DNA of 64,000 nucleotides from positions 5,952,001-6,016,000 of the forward strand of contig NZ_CP114040.1 in assembly GCF_026965555.1 (NCBI RefSeq), in the 5' to 3' direction. How positions within the stretch are numbered: position 1 is the stretch's first letter; each line of letters starts with the position of its first letter. The position numbers were made by a program, and so were the translations under genes. Positions 1 to 15,340 of this stretch are shown here, piece by piece. This DNA comes from Nannocystis punicea. Lineage in GTDB: Bacteria; Myxococcota_A; Polyangia; Nannocystales; Nannocystaceae. The notes beneath the pieces are model-generated. The model did not search any database. It saw only the letters and a program-made list of their open reading frames with translations, and had not been told where the DNA came from.

Positions 1-33
1 GGCGGGGGTCTCGGCGTCAAGATCCGCTTCTGA
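1..33 (+). CDS. C-terminal end of an upstream gene (possible outer-membrane beta-barrel)
   Basis: Frame 1 is open from the window edge to a TGA at 31-33 and reads GGGLGVKIRF-stop. A C-terminal Phe after alternating hydrophobic residues is typical of outer-membrane beta-barrel proteins recognised by BamA. Only eleven codons are visible, so the assignment is tentative. The next gene begins seven bases after this stop, which suggests one operon. Confidence 0.4.
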   Translation, partial: GGGLGVKIRF

Positions 34-40
34 GAACCGC

Positions 41-1884
<1,844 letters not shown>

Positions 1885-1888
<4 letters not shown>

Positions 1889-2703
1889 CCCGCCCCGGCC
1901 TCGGACTCGTCCTTGTCGCCCTGTCCTTCGCGCCAGGCGTCCTCTCGTGCGTGCTGCCGGACCGGGAGATCGAGTTCGAGCAGACCTCGATCACCAACCG
2001 CTACGCGGTGCGGATCATCGAGCCGGTGCTGCTGTCGAAGTATGCCAATGATTCGTGCGATACGAACGACGAGGACATGATGGCGGGGCGCTGCCCGCAG
2101 CCGGGCGACTCCGATCCCCGGGACGCCCCGCCGCACTTCCTCGACCCCACGAACGTCGAGTTCGACGGCATCGACGACGTCACGAAGTTCGCCTTCTGCA
2201 CGTGCCCCGAGCCGCTCCGGGACACCAAGCTGTTCGACTTCACCGTCTACGTCGAGGATCAGGACGAGGAGCCGCGCAAGCGCACCCCGAAGGACGACAT
2301 CTACGCGGCGCTCCTGCTCGACGTGCCGTCCCGCTCGGACACGCCGTACGACCATGTCGACTACCTGAGCTACTACGACCCCGAGGGGCCGCTCGAGGAC
2401 TACACGGAGATTCCGTACAAACCGCCCGGCCGCCGCGATCCGCAGCTCCGCCGGCTCCTCTTCGGCAGCGATCAGGAGTTCGGCATCGACCTGTGCAACG
2501 GCGGCCGGGAGCGGCTGTCGGAGGGCTTTCACACGTTGACGGTGATCGTCACCGATCGCGCGTGGTTCCTCCCGCCGGAGGGCGCCCGCCAGTACGGCGT
2601 CCCCGACATCGCCAACGGCGCCACCTACGACAGCATCCACTACGTGTTCAGCTGCGACACGGACTGCGACACTCAGTGTCAGTCGGAGGAAGAGGCGCAG
2701 TGA
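1885..2703 (+). CDS. Cys-containing lipoprotein of unknown function
   Basis: A 272-residue predicted lipoprotein. The N-terminus has a short charged start, a hydrophobic stretch and a lipobox-like GVLSC, so lipidation and export are likely. The mature part is acidic and has scattered Cys residues, with a Cys cluster at the C-terminus (SCDTDCDTQC). No known domain was recognised. The ATG overlaps the stop of the sigma-54 activator by ATGA, and its own stop overlaps the next GTG, so it sits in the middle of a three-gene coupled operon. Its partner downstream is also a lipoprotein, so the pair may form one surface complex. Confidence 0.8.
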
Positions 2704-5033
2704 CGAGGCGGCAGCTGGTCGCGGCCCTGCTGGCCGCCGCTTGCTCCACCGAGGCGCGCGACGAGCAGGACCAGTCGTGCATGGACGACACGGACTGTCT
2801 CAGCGGACAGGTCTGTAACAACAACATCTGCTACGAGAACGACCTGCCCAAGTACGGAGGTATCGCCCTCGACGTGCAGACGGCGGAGCCCGCGTTCCGG
2901 CTCGAGCTCCGCGGCAAAGACACGGCGCTCAAGCGCATCCTCGATCGCCTGCCCAATCGTTACTACGTCGACCGCGACGAGGTCCGCGAGCGCCTGCGGA
3001 TCACGGTGCTCGAGCAGCAGTTCGACGATCTCGAGGAGGGCACGGGGGAGAACGTCCCGGTGGCCGCCAGCATCGAGCTGCAGCAGCCGTCGCGGTTCGC
3101 CCGCCCGCCGTTCGTCGTCACCGACCTCACCTTCACGCCGCCCGCCGACGGCTCGGACCCCGAGCCGGTGTTCAAGGCCTGGCCGCGCTACGACGTCCGC
3201 GACATCGGCGCCGATCAGCCGCTCTACGCCAAGCTGACCTACCAGGACGACGTCGCCGGCGACCAGCCGTTCCAGTGGGGCCGCGGGATCGTCGCCCGGC
3301 AGCTGATGCGCAAGAAGACCGACACGCCGGAGGACGACACGTTCGAGATCTTCACCGTCCGCGAGTGTCACCGTCGCGTGCTCGGCAACATCCGCTTCCC
3401 CGACGGCCCGCTGGCGGTCGAGCCGCCGCTCGATCCGCCGCCGACCGTCGTCGTCAACATGCGCCACGCCGGGCGGGCCGACGACGGCGACCCCGAGACG
3501 CCGGTGTGTGACCCGAATCCGATGGGCGAGACTCCGGCGACCTGCTCGGTCGAGACGGTCGTCAACCCGCCCAACCAGGAGTGCTCCTCCGGCCTGTGTC
3601 CCGATCCGTACGGGTGCTACCCCGACCCGGTCGACGACAAGAAGAAGTGCGGCTGCAAGCGCGACTCGGAGTGTCCCGCAGGACAGGTGTGCCGGGTCGA
3701 CCGTCAGCTGTGCGCGCTCGACCTGACCGATCGGCCGGCCATCAAGCAGGTCACCGCCGAGGTCAAGGACGACGCCGCGGTGTCCGCGTGGGTCTACACC
3801 TACTGCGACGAGAACCCGACCGCCGACCGGACGATGGAGTTCGTCGTCAGCGCCTCGCCGGACGCCCGCCTCGGCCTGCCGCGCCTCAACTACCGCGTCG
3901 TCCTGACCTTCCTCGTCGGCGACCTCATGGGCAGCACCCCGCTCGGGCGGATCTGCCTGCCCACCTGGCGGCCCGCGCACGAGGTCCAGATCCCGCTGAG
4001 GGGCGCGCCCGGGCGCCTGTTCAAGAACTACGCCGAGCAGGAGTGGACCTGCTGCGACACCTCGTGCCTGGCCGAGGCCGCGACCAAGCCGCCGCCTGAC
4101 GCGCCCACGACCTGCTGGGTAAAGCCCGCGATCACCGTCGTCGGCGACTTCGCCATCCCCGACCCTGCCACCTGGGCGGCCGCTGCCTGCATGCCGCTGA
4201 GCGGCGCCGACGAGCAGGGTCGCGTGCGCGTCACCTACGGCGCGGCCGATTGCACCGGCGACGGCGACGAGTGCACCGTCAACCTCAGCCCCGGTCCCAC
4301 CAACGGCAACAGCCAGTCCTACGTCCTGCGGGTCGAGCCGCCGGTGGGCTCGCTGTTCCGCTCGGCGCTGATCGACGCCACCATCGCCTCCGACTCCACC
4401 CGCCTGGGGGAGCAGGATCTCAAGCCCCGCGTCCTGCTGCGGGGGAAGGTGCGCTGCGAGGGCGACACATGCGTCCCGGCGGAGGTCCTGGCGGAGCGCG
4501 TCATCCTGGGCGAGGACCCGACCACCCTGCTCGGCCCCTACTTCTACAACGCCACCACGATCTACGACGCCGTCACGAAGCAGAGTGACTACGTCATCCC
4601 GGTCAACCCCGGCGTCTACCTCGTCACTGCGCTGCCGACGGTGACGGCGCAGAACAGCGCCCTCGGACCGTCGCAGCTCGTCGTCGTCGATCTCCGCGAG
4701 GACAGCCCCCTGCTGGTCGAGCAGGAGGACGGGCTCATGGTCGCCGACCTCGAAGACATGGACGAGCAGCTCGCCTTGACCCCCGGCGCGGTCTACACCG
4801 TCGAGCTCGACGACTTCGTCAGCAACAGTCGGGTGATCCCGCTCGACCTCACGAGCGGCGAGGGGCTCCTGCATCCCGACGGCGAGCCGCTGGACCTCAA
4901 CGCCCCCGGAACCTGTCTTCCCGGAGAGGGTTGCCAGATCCGCCGGATCCGTTCAGTGTCCAGCCCGCTCCGGGTGCCGCAGAATCAGATCGTCCGCTTC
5001 ATCGCCCGGACGGCGGCCGCCGCGGCAGAGTAG
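2700..5033 (+). CDS. large Cys-rich lipoprotein
   Basis: A 777-residue predicted lipoprotein starting at a GTG that overlaps the preceding TGA. The signal peptide ends in LLAAAC. Two short Cys-rich modules of the type CxxxxDCxxGQVC are visible, one just after the lipid anchor (DCLSGQVCNNNICY) and one in the middle (SECPAGQVCRVDRQLC, around residue 330). They resemble the Cys-rich knots found in many myxobacterial surface proteins. The remainder looks beta-rich and extracellular, with no enzyme motif. Coupling to a sigma-54 activator and a second lipoprotein suggests one regulated cell-surface assembly. The codons for ECPAGQV contain a perfect TGTCC-N4-GGACA unit (3672-3685). Confidence 0.82.
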   Translation: MTRRQLVAALLAAACSTEARDEQDQSCMDDTDCLSGQVCNNNICYENDLPKYGGIALDVQTAEPAFRLELRGKDTALKRILDRLPNRYYVDRDEVRERLRITVLEQQFDDLEEGTGENVPVAASIELQQPSRFARPPFVVTDLTFTPPADGSDPEPVFKAWPRYDVRDIGADQPLYAKLTYQDDVAGDQPFQWGRGIVARQLMRKKTDTPEDDTFEIFTVRECHRRVLGNIRFPDGPLAVEPPLDPPPTVVVNMRHAGRADDGDPETPVCDPNPMGETPATCSVETVVNPPNQECSSGLCPDPYGCYPDPVDDKKKCGCKRDSECPAGQVCRVDRQLCALDLTDRPAIKQVTAEVKDDAAVSAWVYTYCDENPTADRTMEFVVSASPDARLGLPRLNYRVVLTFLVGDLMGSTPLGRICLPTWRPAHEVQIPLRGAPGRLFKNYAEQEWTCCDTSCLAEAATKPPPDAPTTCWVKPAITVVGDFAIPDPATWAAAACMPLSGADEQGRVRVTYGAADCTGDGDECTVNLSPGPTNGNSQSYVLRVEPPVGSLFRSALIDATIASDSTRLGEQDLKPRVLLRGKVRCEGDTCVPAEVLAERVILGEDPTTLLGPYFYNATTIYDAVTKQSDYVIPVNPGVYLVTALPTVTAQNSALGPSQLVVVDLREDSPLLVEQEDGLMVADLEDMDEQLALTPGAVYTVELDDFVSNSRVIPLDLTSGEGLLHPDGEPLDLNAPGTCLPGEGCQIRRIRSVSSPLRVPQNQIVRFIARTAAAAAE

Positions 5034-5086
5034 CCACCTGGCACAAAAGACAGCTTCACCGCCGGCCCGAGTCGTGAGCCAGCGCG

Positions 5087-5605
5087 GTGCCGAGGCGCCT
5101 CACCCTGCAGCCGAGTTCGCCTGGTTGGAGTCCTGGTGGCGCCCCGGGCGCCGCTCGGCCGCTTGACCCCTTGGGGGGAACCTGGGAGACTTGCCGCGCA
5201 CTGACCCAAGCCGCCCCAGGACGTCGTACTCGTGATCGGCAACTCATTGTGTTGTGGGTGGTGGCCGCCGTTGTCGCCATCTTCTACGCACTGGTTGGGA
5301 TCTACGCGGGGCTCGCGCAACAAGACATCGTGGCCCGACCGGCCACGATCGAGTGCGGGTATCGCATCGATCTTCTCCGTGATCGCCTGGTCGCTTTGTT
5401 CGACCAGAAGCCCCAGCGATGGGCCGAGGAAGACGCGAATGCTGCGGCGGATCTCTCCAACCTCCTCCGCGAGACCCAGGCGCTATGCGCCGGCTCGGAT
5501 ACCGATCTCGGACGACGAATCGATCGGCTCATCGCGCTTCATCGCGAATTTGCCGACCGAGGTCGACGACACGCCGACGCACGCCGGGAGCTCCTTGCGC
5601 TCTAG
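5087..5605 (+). CDS. small single-pass membrane protein, unknown function
   Basis: The reading frame from ATG 5087 to 5605 encodes up to 172 residues. Only the second part looks protein-like: one strong transmembrane segment (LIVLWVVAAVVAIFYALVGI) followed by a helical, charged domain with two Cys. The first 50 residues are Pro/Gly/Ala-rich and may not be translated. GTG 5249, right before the membrane segment, is an alternative start giving 118 residues. A short GC palindrome lies at 5138-5152. No family was recognised. The gene ends 11 bases before the helicase ATG, so it may share that operon. Confidence 0.5.
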   Translation: MPRRLTLQPSSPGWSPGGAPGAARPLDPLGGTWETCRALTQAAPGRRTRDRQLIVLWVVAAVVAIFYALVGIYAGLAQQDIVARPATIECGYRIDLLRDRLVALFDQKPQRWAEEDANAAADLSNLLRETQALCAGSDTDLGRRIDRLIALHREFADRGRRHADARRELLAL

Positions 5606-5616
5606 GATTCCTCACC

Positions 5617-9983
<4,367 letters not shown>

Positions 9984-9987
<4 letters not shown>

Positions 9988-10931
9988 ACCCCGCCGACGA
10001 GCTCGCTCCTTACCCGAGCCCCGAGGGTCGCGCGACCGAGGTCGCCGCCCTCGCGGACCGCGTCGGGGGCGAGCTCGTCGAGTACGGCGCCAGCGTCGAG
10101 GGCCGCCCGCTGATCGCCGTACGTGTCCCTTCGACCCTGTCCGATCGGCCACGTATCCTCTGCGGCGCCAACATCCACGGCGTCGAGTTCATCGCCGGGC
10201 GGGTCGCCATCGGCCTGCTGCGCGCGCTCGCCGAGGGCGACCCGCGCCTCGTCTCGCTGCGGGCCCAGGCCGAGCTGTGGGTGGTGCCGAGCATCAACCC
10301 CGACGGCTACGCCCGCACCTACGCGGCCGGCGGTCACGGCTTGCTGCCGCACCTGCGGCGCAACGCCCGCGGCGTCGATCTCAACCGCAACTACCCGCGT
10401 CCCGGCGGCGCCGGCCCCAGCTGGCTGCCCGGCGCCGGCTCCGATCGCCCTGGGGATGCCACCTATCGCGGCCCGCACCCGCTCAGCGAGCCCGAGACCG
10501 CCGCCCTCGATCGCCTGTTCCACGAGCAGAAGTTCGTCGCCGGCGCCAACTTCCACTCGTTCATGGGCACCCTGATCCCGGCGCGCGTGACCGACCGGCG
10601 GGCCTACGCCACGTATCGCCGGCTGTGCCGGACGTTCCGCCGGGCTCAGCCGCGCCATCGCTACCTCCGCCTCGCCAGCCGGATCTTCGACACCTTCACG
10701 GGCGAGCAAGAAGACCACCAGCACCACGTCCACGGCACGTGGGCGGTGTGCGTCGAGACCTTCACGATCCTCGCCAGCTGGCGCCAGCACTGGCGGGCGC
10801 CGAGCGTGTTTTGGCGCTTCAACCCCCGCGATCCCGCGCCGTGGATCGACAACGACGTCTCCGGTCTGTGCGCCTACTTCGCGGCGGCCTTGCAGCTCGA
10901 GCGTCCGGGTGACTACGATCGCCGGGCATGA
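9984..10931 (+). CDS. M14-family zinc carboxypeptidase
   Basis: A 315-residue metallocarboxypeptidase-like enzyme. The zinc ligands H65xxE68 are in NIHGVEF and a third His is in NFHSF. The family motifs NPDGY and RGVDLNRNYP (substrate carboxylate-binding Asn-Arg) are present, and the catalytic Glu is probably in CVETF near the C-terminus. There is no signal peptide, so it is probably cytoplasmic and may trim peptides or peptidoglycan fragments. The GTG start overlaps the helicase stop (GTGA), and its TGA overlaps the next ATG, so the three genes are coupled. Confidence 0.88.
10914..10919 (+). promoter_or_regulatory. -10-like hexamer TACGAT for a possible leaderless mbtH transcript
   Basis: TACGAT lies 8 bases before the ATG at 10928, inside the 3' end of the carboxypeptidase gene. 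It matches the TANNNT-N6-10-start pattern that recurs in this window. It could allow MbtH to be made independently of the helicase operon. Confidence 0.35.
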
Positions 10932-11152
10932 GCGAAGACAACACGCGCTACAAAGTCGTCGTCAATCACGAGGAGCAGTACTCGATCTGGCCCGAGGATC
11001 GCGAGATTCCCCTGGGCTGGCGCGACGCCGGCAAGGCCGGGCCGAAGGAAGAGTGCCTGGCCTACATCAACGAGGTCTGGACCGACATGCGCCCGCTCAG
11101 CCTGCGCAAGGCCATGGCAGAGCAGGCAGGAGTCAAGGACCCCGAGAAGTAG
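10928..11152 (+). CDS. MbtH-like protein
   Basis: A 74-residue protein matching the MbtH family closely: VVNHEEQYSIWPEDREIPLG, then CLAYINEVWTDMRPLSLR, with the invariant Trp residues. MbtH-like proteins bind and activate the adenylation domains of nonribosomal peptide synthetases and are normally encoded next to them. Here there is no NRPS; the gene overlaps (ATGA) the M14 carboxypeptidase and follows an RNA helicase. It is therefore an orphan that may serve NRPS clusters elsewhere. Family call is confident; the partner is unknown. Confidence 0.92.
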   Translation: MSEDNTRYKVVVNHEEQYSIWPEDREIPLGWRDAGKAGPKEECLAYINEVWTDMRPLSLRKAMAEQAGVKDPEK

Positions 11153-11178
11153 CGCCAGACCGGGAGACGGAGCACAGC

Positions 11179-11208
11179 GGACCGCGCGCTCGAAGAGGCT
11201 CGCGGTCC
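11179..11208. terminator. inverted repeat between convergent genes
   Basis: GGACCGCG (11179-11186) pairs with CGCGGTCC (11201-11208) across a 14-base loop. It lies between the MbtH stop and the end of the minus-strand acidic gene, so it may terminate both. No clear U-run follows. This is the only convergent gap in the window that lacks the TGTCC-N4-GGACA family. Confidence 0.4.
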
Positions 11209-11234
11209 GGACGCAGAGAAGAGCGGGCGGCTAG

Positions 11235-11612
<378 letters not shown>

Positions 11613-11622
11613 GGGCGCGCGG

Positions 11623-11628
11623 AGGATA
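11623..11628 (-). promoter_or_regulatory. -10-like hexamer TATCCT upstream of the acidic gene
   Basis: Read on the minus strand, TATCCT sits 10 bases before the ATG at 11612. It fits the leaderless-type pattern and suggests the acidic protein has its own promoter despite following purB. Confidence 0.4.
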
Positions 11629-11666
11629 GCACAGGCCTCGCAGGGCTCGCCCGACCGCTCGTTCGC

Positions 11667-13100
11667 TTAGACCCGCACGCCGGCCGAGAAGCGCCCTTTT
11701 CGGCCCTCGTGGCGCGTCAGCAGAGGCGCGAGGAACTCTGCCAGGAACTCGTCGACCTGCTCGGGCGCTCGCCCCACGTAGCGCGCCGGCGCGGTGAGAT
11801 CGGCGTCGACGAACGGTCCCAGCACCGGGTCCGCCTGCATGCGGGCCATCAGGTCGTTGGCCTCGCCGCGCTTCATGCCGGCCACTGCCTCGAGGCTGTG
11901 GCCGCGGACCAGACGGTGCAGCTCTTGTCGGCTGTGACCGGCGCTGGTGCCCCGCATCAGCACGTTCTCGGTCGCCATGAACGGCAGTTCGTCGCGCATG
12001 TTGGCCGCGATCACCGGCGGATGGACCACCAGCCCCGAGGTCACGTCGACCAGCAGGTTGAGGATGGCGTCGGTCGCCAGGAACGCCTCGGTGAGGGTCA
12101 GCCGGCGATTCGCGCTGTCGTCGAGGGTGCGCTCGAACCACTGGTTCGCGTGCGTCTCGCGCGGGCTCGTCGCCAGCGAGTGGACGAACCTGGCCAGCCC
12201 GCAGATCCGCTCGCTCCGCATCGGATTGCGCTTGTAGGCCATCGCCGACGACCCGACCTGGTCGGCCTCGAACGGCTCGTCGATCTCCCGCTTGTGCGCG
12301 AGCAGCCGCAGGTCGACTGCGATCTTGGCCGCCGAGCCGGCGATGTCGGCCAGCGCCGAGACCACCCACGTGTCGATCTTGCGGGTGTACGTCTGCCCGC
12401 TGACCGCGATCGAGCCGGCGAAGCCCATCGCCTCCGCGACCGCCCGGTCGAGCGCCCGCACCTTCGCGTGGTCGCCGTGGAACAGCTGCAGGAACGACGC
12501 CTGCGTCCCCGTCGTGCCCTTGACCCCGCGGAACGGCAGGCGCGCGCGCAGCTGCTCGAGCGTCTCGAGGTCGAGCGCGAGATCCTGGGCCCACAGGCAG
12601 GCCCGCTTGCCCACCGTCGTCAGCTGCGCCGGCTGGAAGTGCGTGTACGCCAGCGTCGCCAGCGCCCGGTGCTGCGCGGCGAACTTGGCCAGCGCGTCGA
12701 GGGCCGCCACCAGCCGGTCCATCAGCAGCTCGAGCCCGTCGCGGATCATCACCAGCTCCGCGTTGTCGGCCACGTAGCAGCTCGTCGCGCCGAGATGGAT
12801 CACCTTCCCGGCGTCGGCCCCCGCGACCTCGCCGAAGTGCTCGATGTGGGCCATCACGTCGTGCCGCAGCCGCGCCTCGTGCTCGGCCACCCGGGTGAAG
12901 TCGATGCGCTCGCGGGCCGCCCGCAGCGCCGCCACCTGCGCCTCCGAGATCGGCACCCCGAGCCCTCGCTCCGCCTCCGCCAGCGCGATCCAGAGATCGC
13001 GCCACAGCAGGGCCCGCCGGCGGTCGCTGAAGTTGGCGACCATCGCTGGGGTGGCATAACGGGTGGCGAGGGGGCTGTCGTAGCGATCCACGGCGTCCAT
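11667..13100 (-). CDS. purB: adenylosuccinate lyase
   Basis: A 477-residue enzyme of the fumarase/aspartase superfamily. It splits succinyl-AICAR in IMP synthesis and adenylosuccinate in AMP synthesis. The signature GSSAMAYKRNPMRSE is at about 283-297, with the flexible-loop catalytic Ser. The YTHFQPAQ motif (His154) supplies the second catalytic region. Length and the KRNPMRSE form resemble the longer, animal-like lyases rather than the 430-residue bacterial type. The start is ATG 13100, preceded on the minus strand by TAAGCT 10 bases away. It is divergent from an ECF sigma factor. Confidence 0.94.
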   Translation of the reverse strand: MDAVDRYDSPLATRYATPAMVANFSDRRRALLWRDLWIALAEAERGLGVPISEAQVAALRAARERIDFTRVAEHEARLRHDVMAHIEHFGEVAGADAGKVIHLGATSCYVADNAELVMIRDGLELLMDRLVAALDALAKFAAQHRALATLAYTHFQPAQLTTVGKRACLWAQDLALDLETLEQLRARLPFRGVKGTTGTQASFLQLFHGDHAKVRALDRAVAEAMGFAGSIAVSGQTYTRKIDTWVVSALADIAGSAAKIAVDLRLLAHKREIDEPFEADQVGSSAMAYKRNPMRSERICGLARFVHSLATSPRETHANQWFERTLDDSANRRLTLTEAFLATDAILNLLVDVTSGLVVHPPVIAANMRDELPFMATENVLMRGTSAGHSRQELHRLVRGHSLEAVAGMKRGEANDLMARMQADPVLGPFVDADLTAPARYVGRAPEQVDEFLAEFLAPLLTRHEGRKGRFSAGVRV

Positions 13101-13110
13101 GGGCGGCGAG

Positions 13111-13116
13111 AGCTTA
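13111..13116 (-). promoter_or_regulatory. -10-like hexamer TAAGCT upstream of purB
   Basis: On the minus strand TAAGCT lies 10 bases before the purB ATG. The same hexamer occurs 8 bases before coaE at 16084. No Shine-Dalgarno sequence is visible between hexamer and start, which suits a leaderless or very short-leader mRNA. Confidence 0.4.
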
Positions 13117-13290
13117 ACCGCGCGCTTGTCGCACCCCGGCCTCTCGGGCCCCGCCGCGCGACGAGAAAGCGCACGATTTCGACCACTTCCCGCGCGCCCG
13201 CCGCGGACCCACCCAAGTTTTACGCCACCATTTCACGGTCGGGTGCTCCGGCCTGAAATAACTTCCAACCCGCTCCGGTAACCCGAACGC

Positions 13291-13902
13291 ATGGACGCCT
13301 CCGCTCGCCGGGCCTTCGAGTCCACCGTGCTGGCCCACGTCGACAGCCTCTTCGGCGCGGCCTTGCGCCTCACCCGCAGCCGCGCCGAGGCCGAAGATCT
13401 GGTGCAGGAGACCCTCGTCCGCGCCTACCGCTTCTGGGCCAGTTTTCGCCCCGGATCGAGCGTGCGGGCGTGGGTCTTCACGATCCTCCGCAACACCTTC
13501 ATCACGCGCTACCACCGCCAGGGCCGCGAGCGGGCGCTCGCCGAGGGCCTCGAGCAGGAGTTCGCGGCTGTCGGCGAGGGGCCGATCGCCGCGCCGCCGA
13601 GCCCGGAGGCCGCCGCCTCGCAGCTCCACCTGCGCGAGGAGATCGACGCCGCGCTGCAGCGCTTGCCGCCCGACTACCGCATGGCGGTGGTGCTCGCCGA
13701 CATCGAGGGCCTCTCCTACAAGGAGATCGCCGAGGCGATGGAGTGCCCGATCGGCACCGTGATGAGCCGGATCCACCGCGGACGCCGGCAGCTGCACAGC
13801 CTGCTCTACCGCCACGCCGTCGATCACGGCCTGGCCGAAGAGCCCGAAGCCCCCGTATCCCTGGACGCTTACCGCAACCGCGCCGCTTCTGCCCGCTCAT
13901 GA
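13291..13902 (+). CDS. ECF-type RNA polymerase sigma factor
   Basis: A 203-residue group 4 sigma factor. Region 2 is at about 10-80 (AEDLVQETLVRAYRFW, promoter -10 melting) and region 4 at about 125-180 (LPPDYRMAVVLADIEGLSYK then IAEAMECPIGTVMSRIHRGR, a helix-turn-helix that reads the -35). The end DYR and GTVMSR motifs resemble RpoE/SigR-type factors. Its TGA overlaps the ATG of an anti-sigma-like membrane protein, the usual arrangement. The 190-bp divergent gap towards purB should hold an autoregulated promoter, but I could not assign the -35. Confidence 0.92.
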   Translation: MDASARRAFESTVLAHVDSLFGAALRLTRSRAEAEDLVQETLVRAYRFWASFRPGSSVRAWVFTILRNTFITRYHRQGRERALAEGLEQEFAAVGEGPIAAPPSPEAAASQLHLREEIDAALQRLPPDYRMAVVLADIEGLSYKEIAEAMECPIGTVMSRIHRGRRQLHSLLYRHAVDHGLAEEPEAPVSLDAYRNRAASARS

Positions 13903-14642
13903 GCCACGATCTTCATACGCTCCAGCCCTTCATCGACGGCGAGCTCACCGAAGCCGAGCGCGCCGAAGTCGAGGCCCAGATCGCCCGCGATCCTGCCATG
14001 CGCGAGGTGGCCGAACAGCAGCTGCGGATCCGCCAGCTCCTGCGCGACCTCCCGCGAGCGACCGCCCCGCAGGCGCTGCAGGCCCGCGTCCTGCTCGATC
14101 TCGACGCCATCGATCGTGAGACCGCCCCGAAGCCGGCCCCGGCGCCGCGCCCGTCGCGGTGGCGCAACTTCCTCCGCGGCGGCGCCTTGATGCTGCCGGC
14201 CGGCGCCGCCGCCTTCGGCCTGTTCCTCGTCGCGCGCACCCTGCCCGGCCCGGCCACCCCGGCCCGCGACGCCGGCCCGCGCGACCTCGCGGTGCGGATC
14301 GTGGATGTCCCCGAGGACAGCAGCCCGCTGCAGCCGGTCGCCCTGCCCACCGGCGACGACGTCATCTACGAGGTCGGCCCGCGCCGCGTCATCGACCACC
14401 GCGACCAGGCCACCGCCGACGCCCTCCCCGAGCGCGTCCAGCTGTACCGCGGCTCCCGCTACCACCTCGGCCGCGGCGCCGACGGCCGCCCGCAGGTCGT
14501 GTTCGACGTCGGCGGCGTGCGCCACACCCTGCGCGAAGATCCGGACCGCATCGGCGAGGTCAGCCTCGAGCAGAGCCTCGAGGCCCTGCTCGAGCTCGGC
14601 CACCTCGTCCGCACCAGCGCCGACGCCCCGCGCTCGCGCTGA
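13899..14642 (+). CDS. membrane anti-sigma factor (RsiW-like without zinc-site Cys)
   Basis: A 247-residue protein coupled by ATGA to the ECF sigma gene. The N-terminal 60 residues (LQPFIDGELTEAERAEVEAQ) look like an anti-sigma domain, but the HxxxCxxC zinc motif is absent. One transmembrane segment follows (about 95-115, LMLPAGAAAFGLFLVA) and the remaining 130 residues would be periplasmic, ending in a predicted helix. Predicted role is to hold the sigma factor at the membrane until an envelope signal. The last 48 bases belong to a tandemly repeated DNA unit that continues past the stop, so the C-terminus has probably been remodelled by repeat expansion. Confidence 0.8.
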   Translation: MSHDLHTLQPFIDGELTEAERAEVEAQIARDPAMREVAEQQLRIRQLLRDLPRATAPQALQARVLLDLDAIDRETAPKPAPAPRPSRWRNFLRGGALMLPAGAAAFGLFLVARTLPGPATPARDAGPRDLAVRIVDVPEDSSPLQPVALPTGDDVIYEVGPRRVIDHRDQATADALPERVQLYRGSRYHLGRGADGRPQVVFDVGGVRHTLREDPDRIGEVSLEQSLEALLELGHLVRTSADAPRSR

Positions 14643-15170
14643 CCAGCCCCGAGGAACTCGGGCATCCGTCGGGTGAGCCTCACGACCCCGCCCGAGGTGG
14701 CCAGCCCCGTCCGCATCAGCGCCGACGCCCCGCGCGCTGACCTGCCTCGAGGAACATGTCCACTCGGGCATCCACATCAGGGTGAGCCTCACGACCCCGC
14801 CCTGGCCAGCGTCGTTCGCATCAGCTCCTACGCGAACCTGCCTCGATGAACATGTCCACTCAGGCATCCGCGTCGGGTGAGCCTCACGACCCCGCCCGGA
14901 CTGGCCAGCGTCGTTCGCATCAGCTCCTACGCGAACCTGCCTCGATGAACATGTCCACTCGGGCATCCACATCAGGGTGAGCCTCACGACCCCGCCGACT
15001 GGCCAGCGTCGTTCGCATCAGCTCTTTCGCGAACCTGCCTCGAGGAACATGTCCACTCGGGCATCCACATCAGGGGAGCCTCACGACCCCGCTCGACCTG
15101 GCCAGCGTCGTTCGCATCAGCTCGTTCGCGAACCTGCCTTTAAGAACATGTCCACTCGGACATGTCCGCC
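14595..15170 (+). repeat. 98-bp tandem array grown from the 3' end of the anti-sigma gene
   Basis: Units begin at 14643, 14741, 14837, 14936 and 15034 (96-99 bp each), with a truncated sixth at 15133. The end of the coding sequence (14595-14642) matches the end of unit 1, so the gene tail is the seed. Units 2-6 carry GAACATGTCC in the same place; unit 1 lacks it. The array sits between convergent genes. From 15171 to 15340 I see no gene or other structure. Confidence 0.9.
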
Positions 15171-15340
15171 GAGGCCCAGGGCTCGACCCGTGCCGCTCGC
15201 TTCGCCGAGTACCATGCCGAGCTCCGAGGGACACGGGTCTCACCTCGTGCTGGCCGCGCGCTCGTCCGGTTCACGAGGCAGGCCCGCGGTTGTGCGGCCG
15301 TCGCCCGGGCGATCCGGCCGCCGCTCTGCAGCAGGCGCTT

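Noticed and set aside
5038..5054. Possible sigma-54 promoter (TGGCAC) after the first operon
   Set aside because: The GG-to-GC distance is 11, not 10, and no gene start lies at a suitable distance.
14595..15170. CRISPR array
   Set aside because: Units are contiguous 98-bp copies without unique spacers and no cas genes are nearby.
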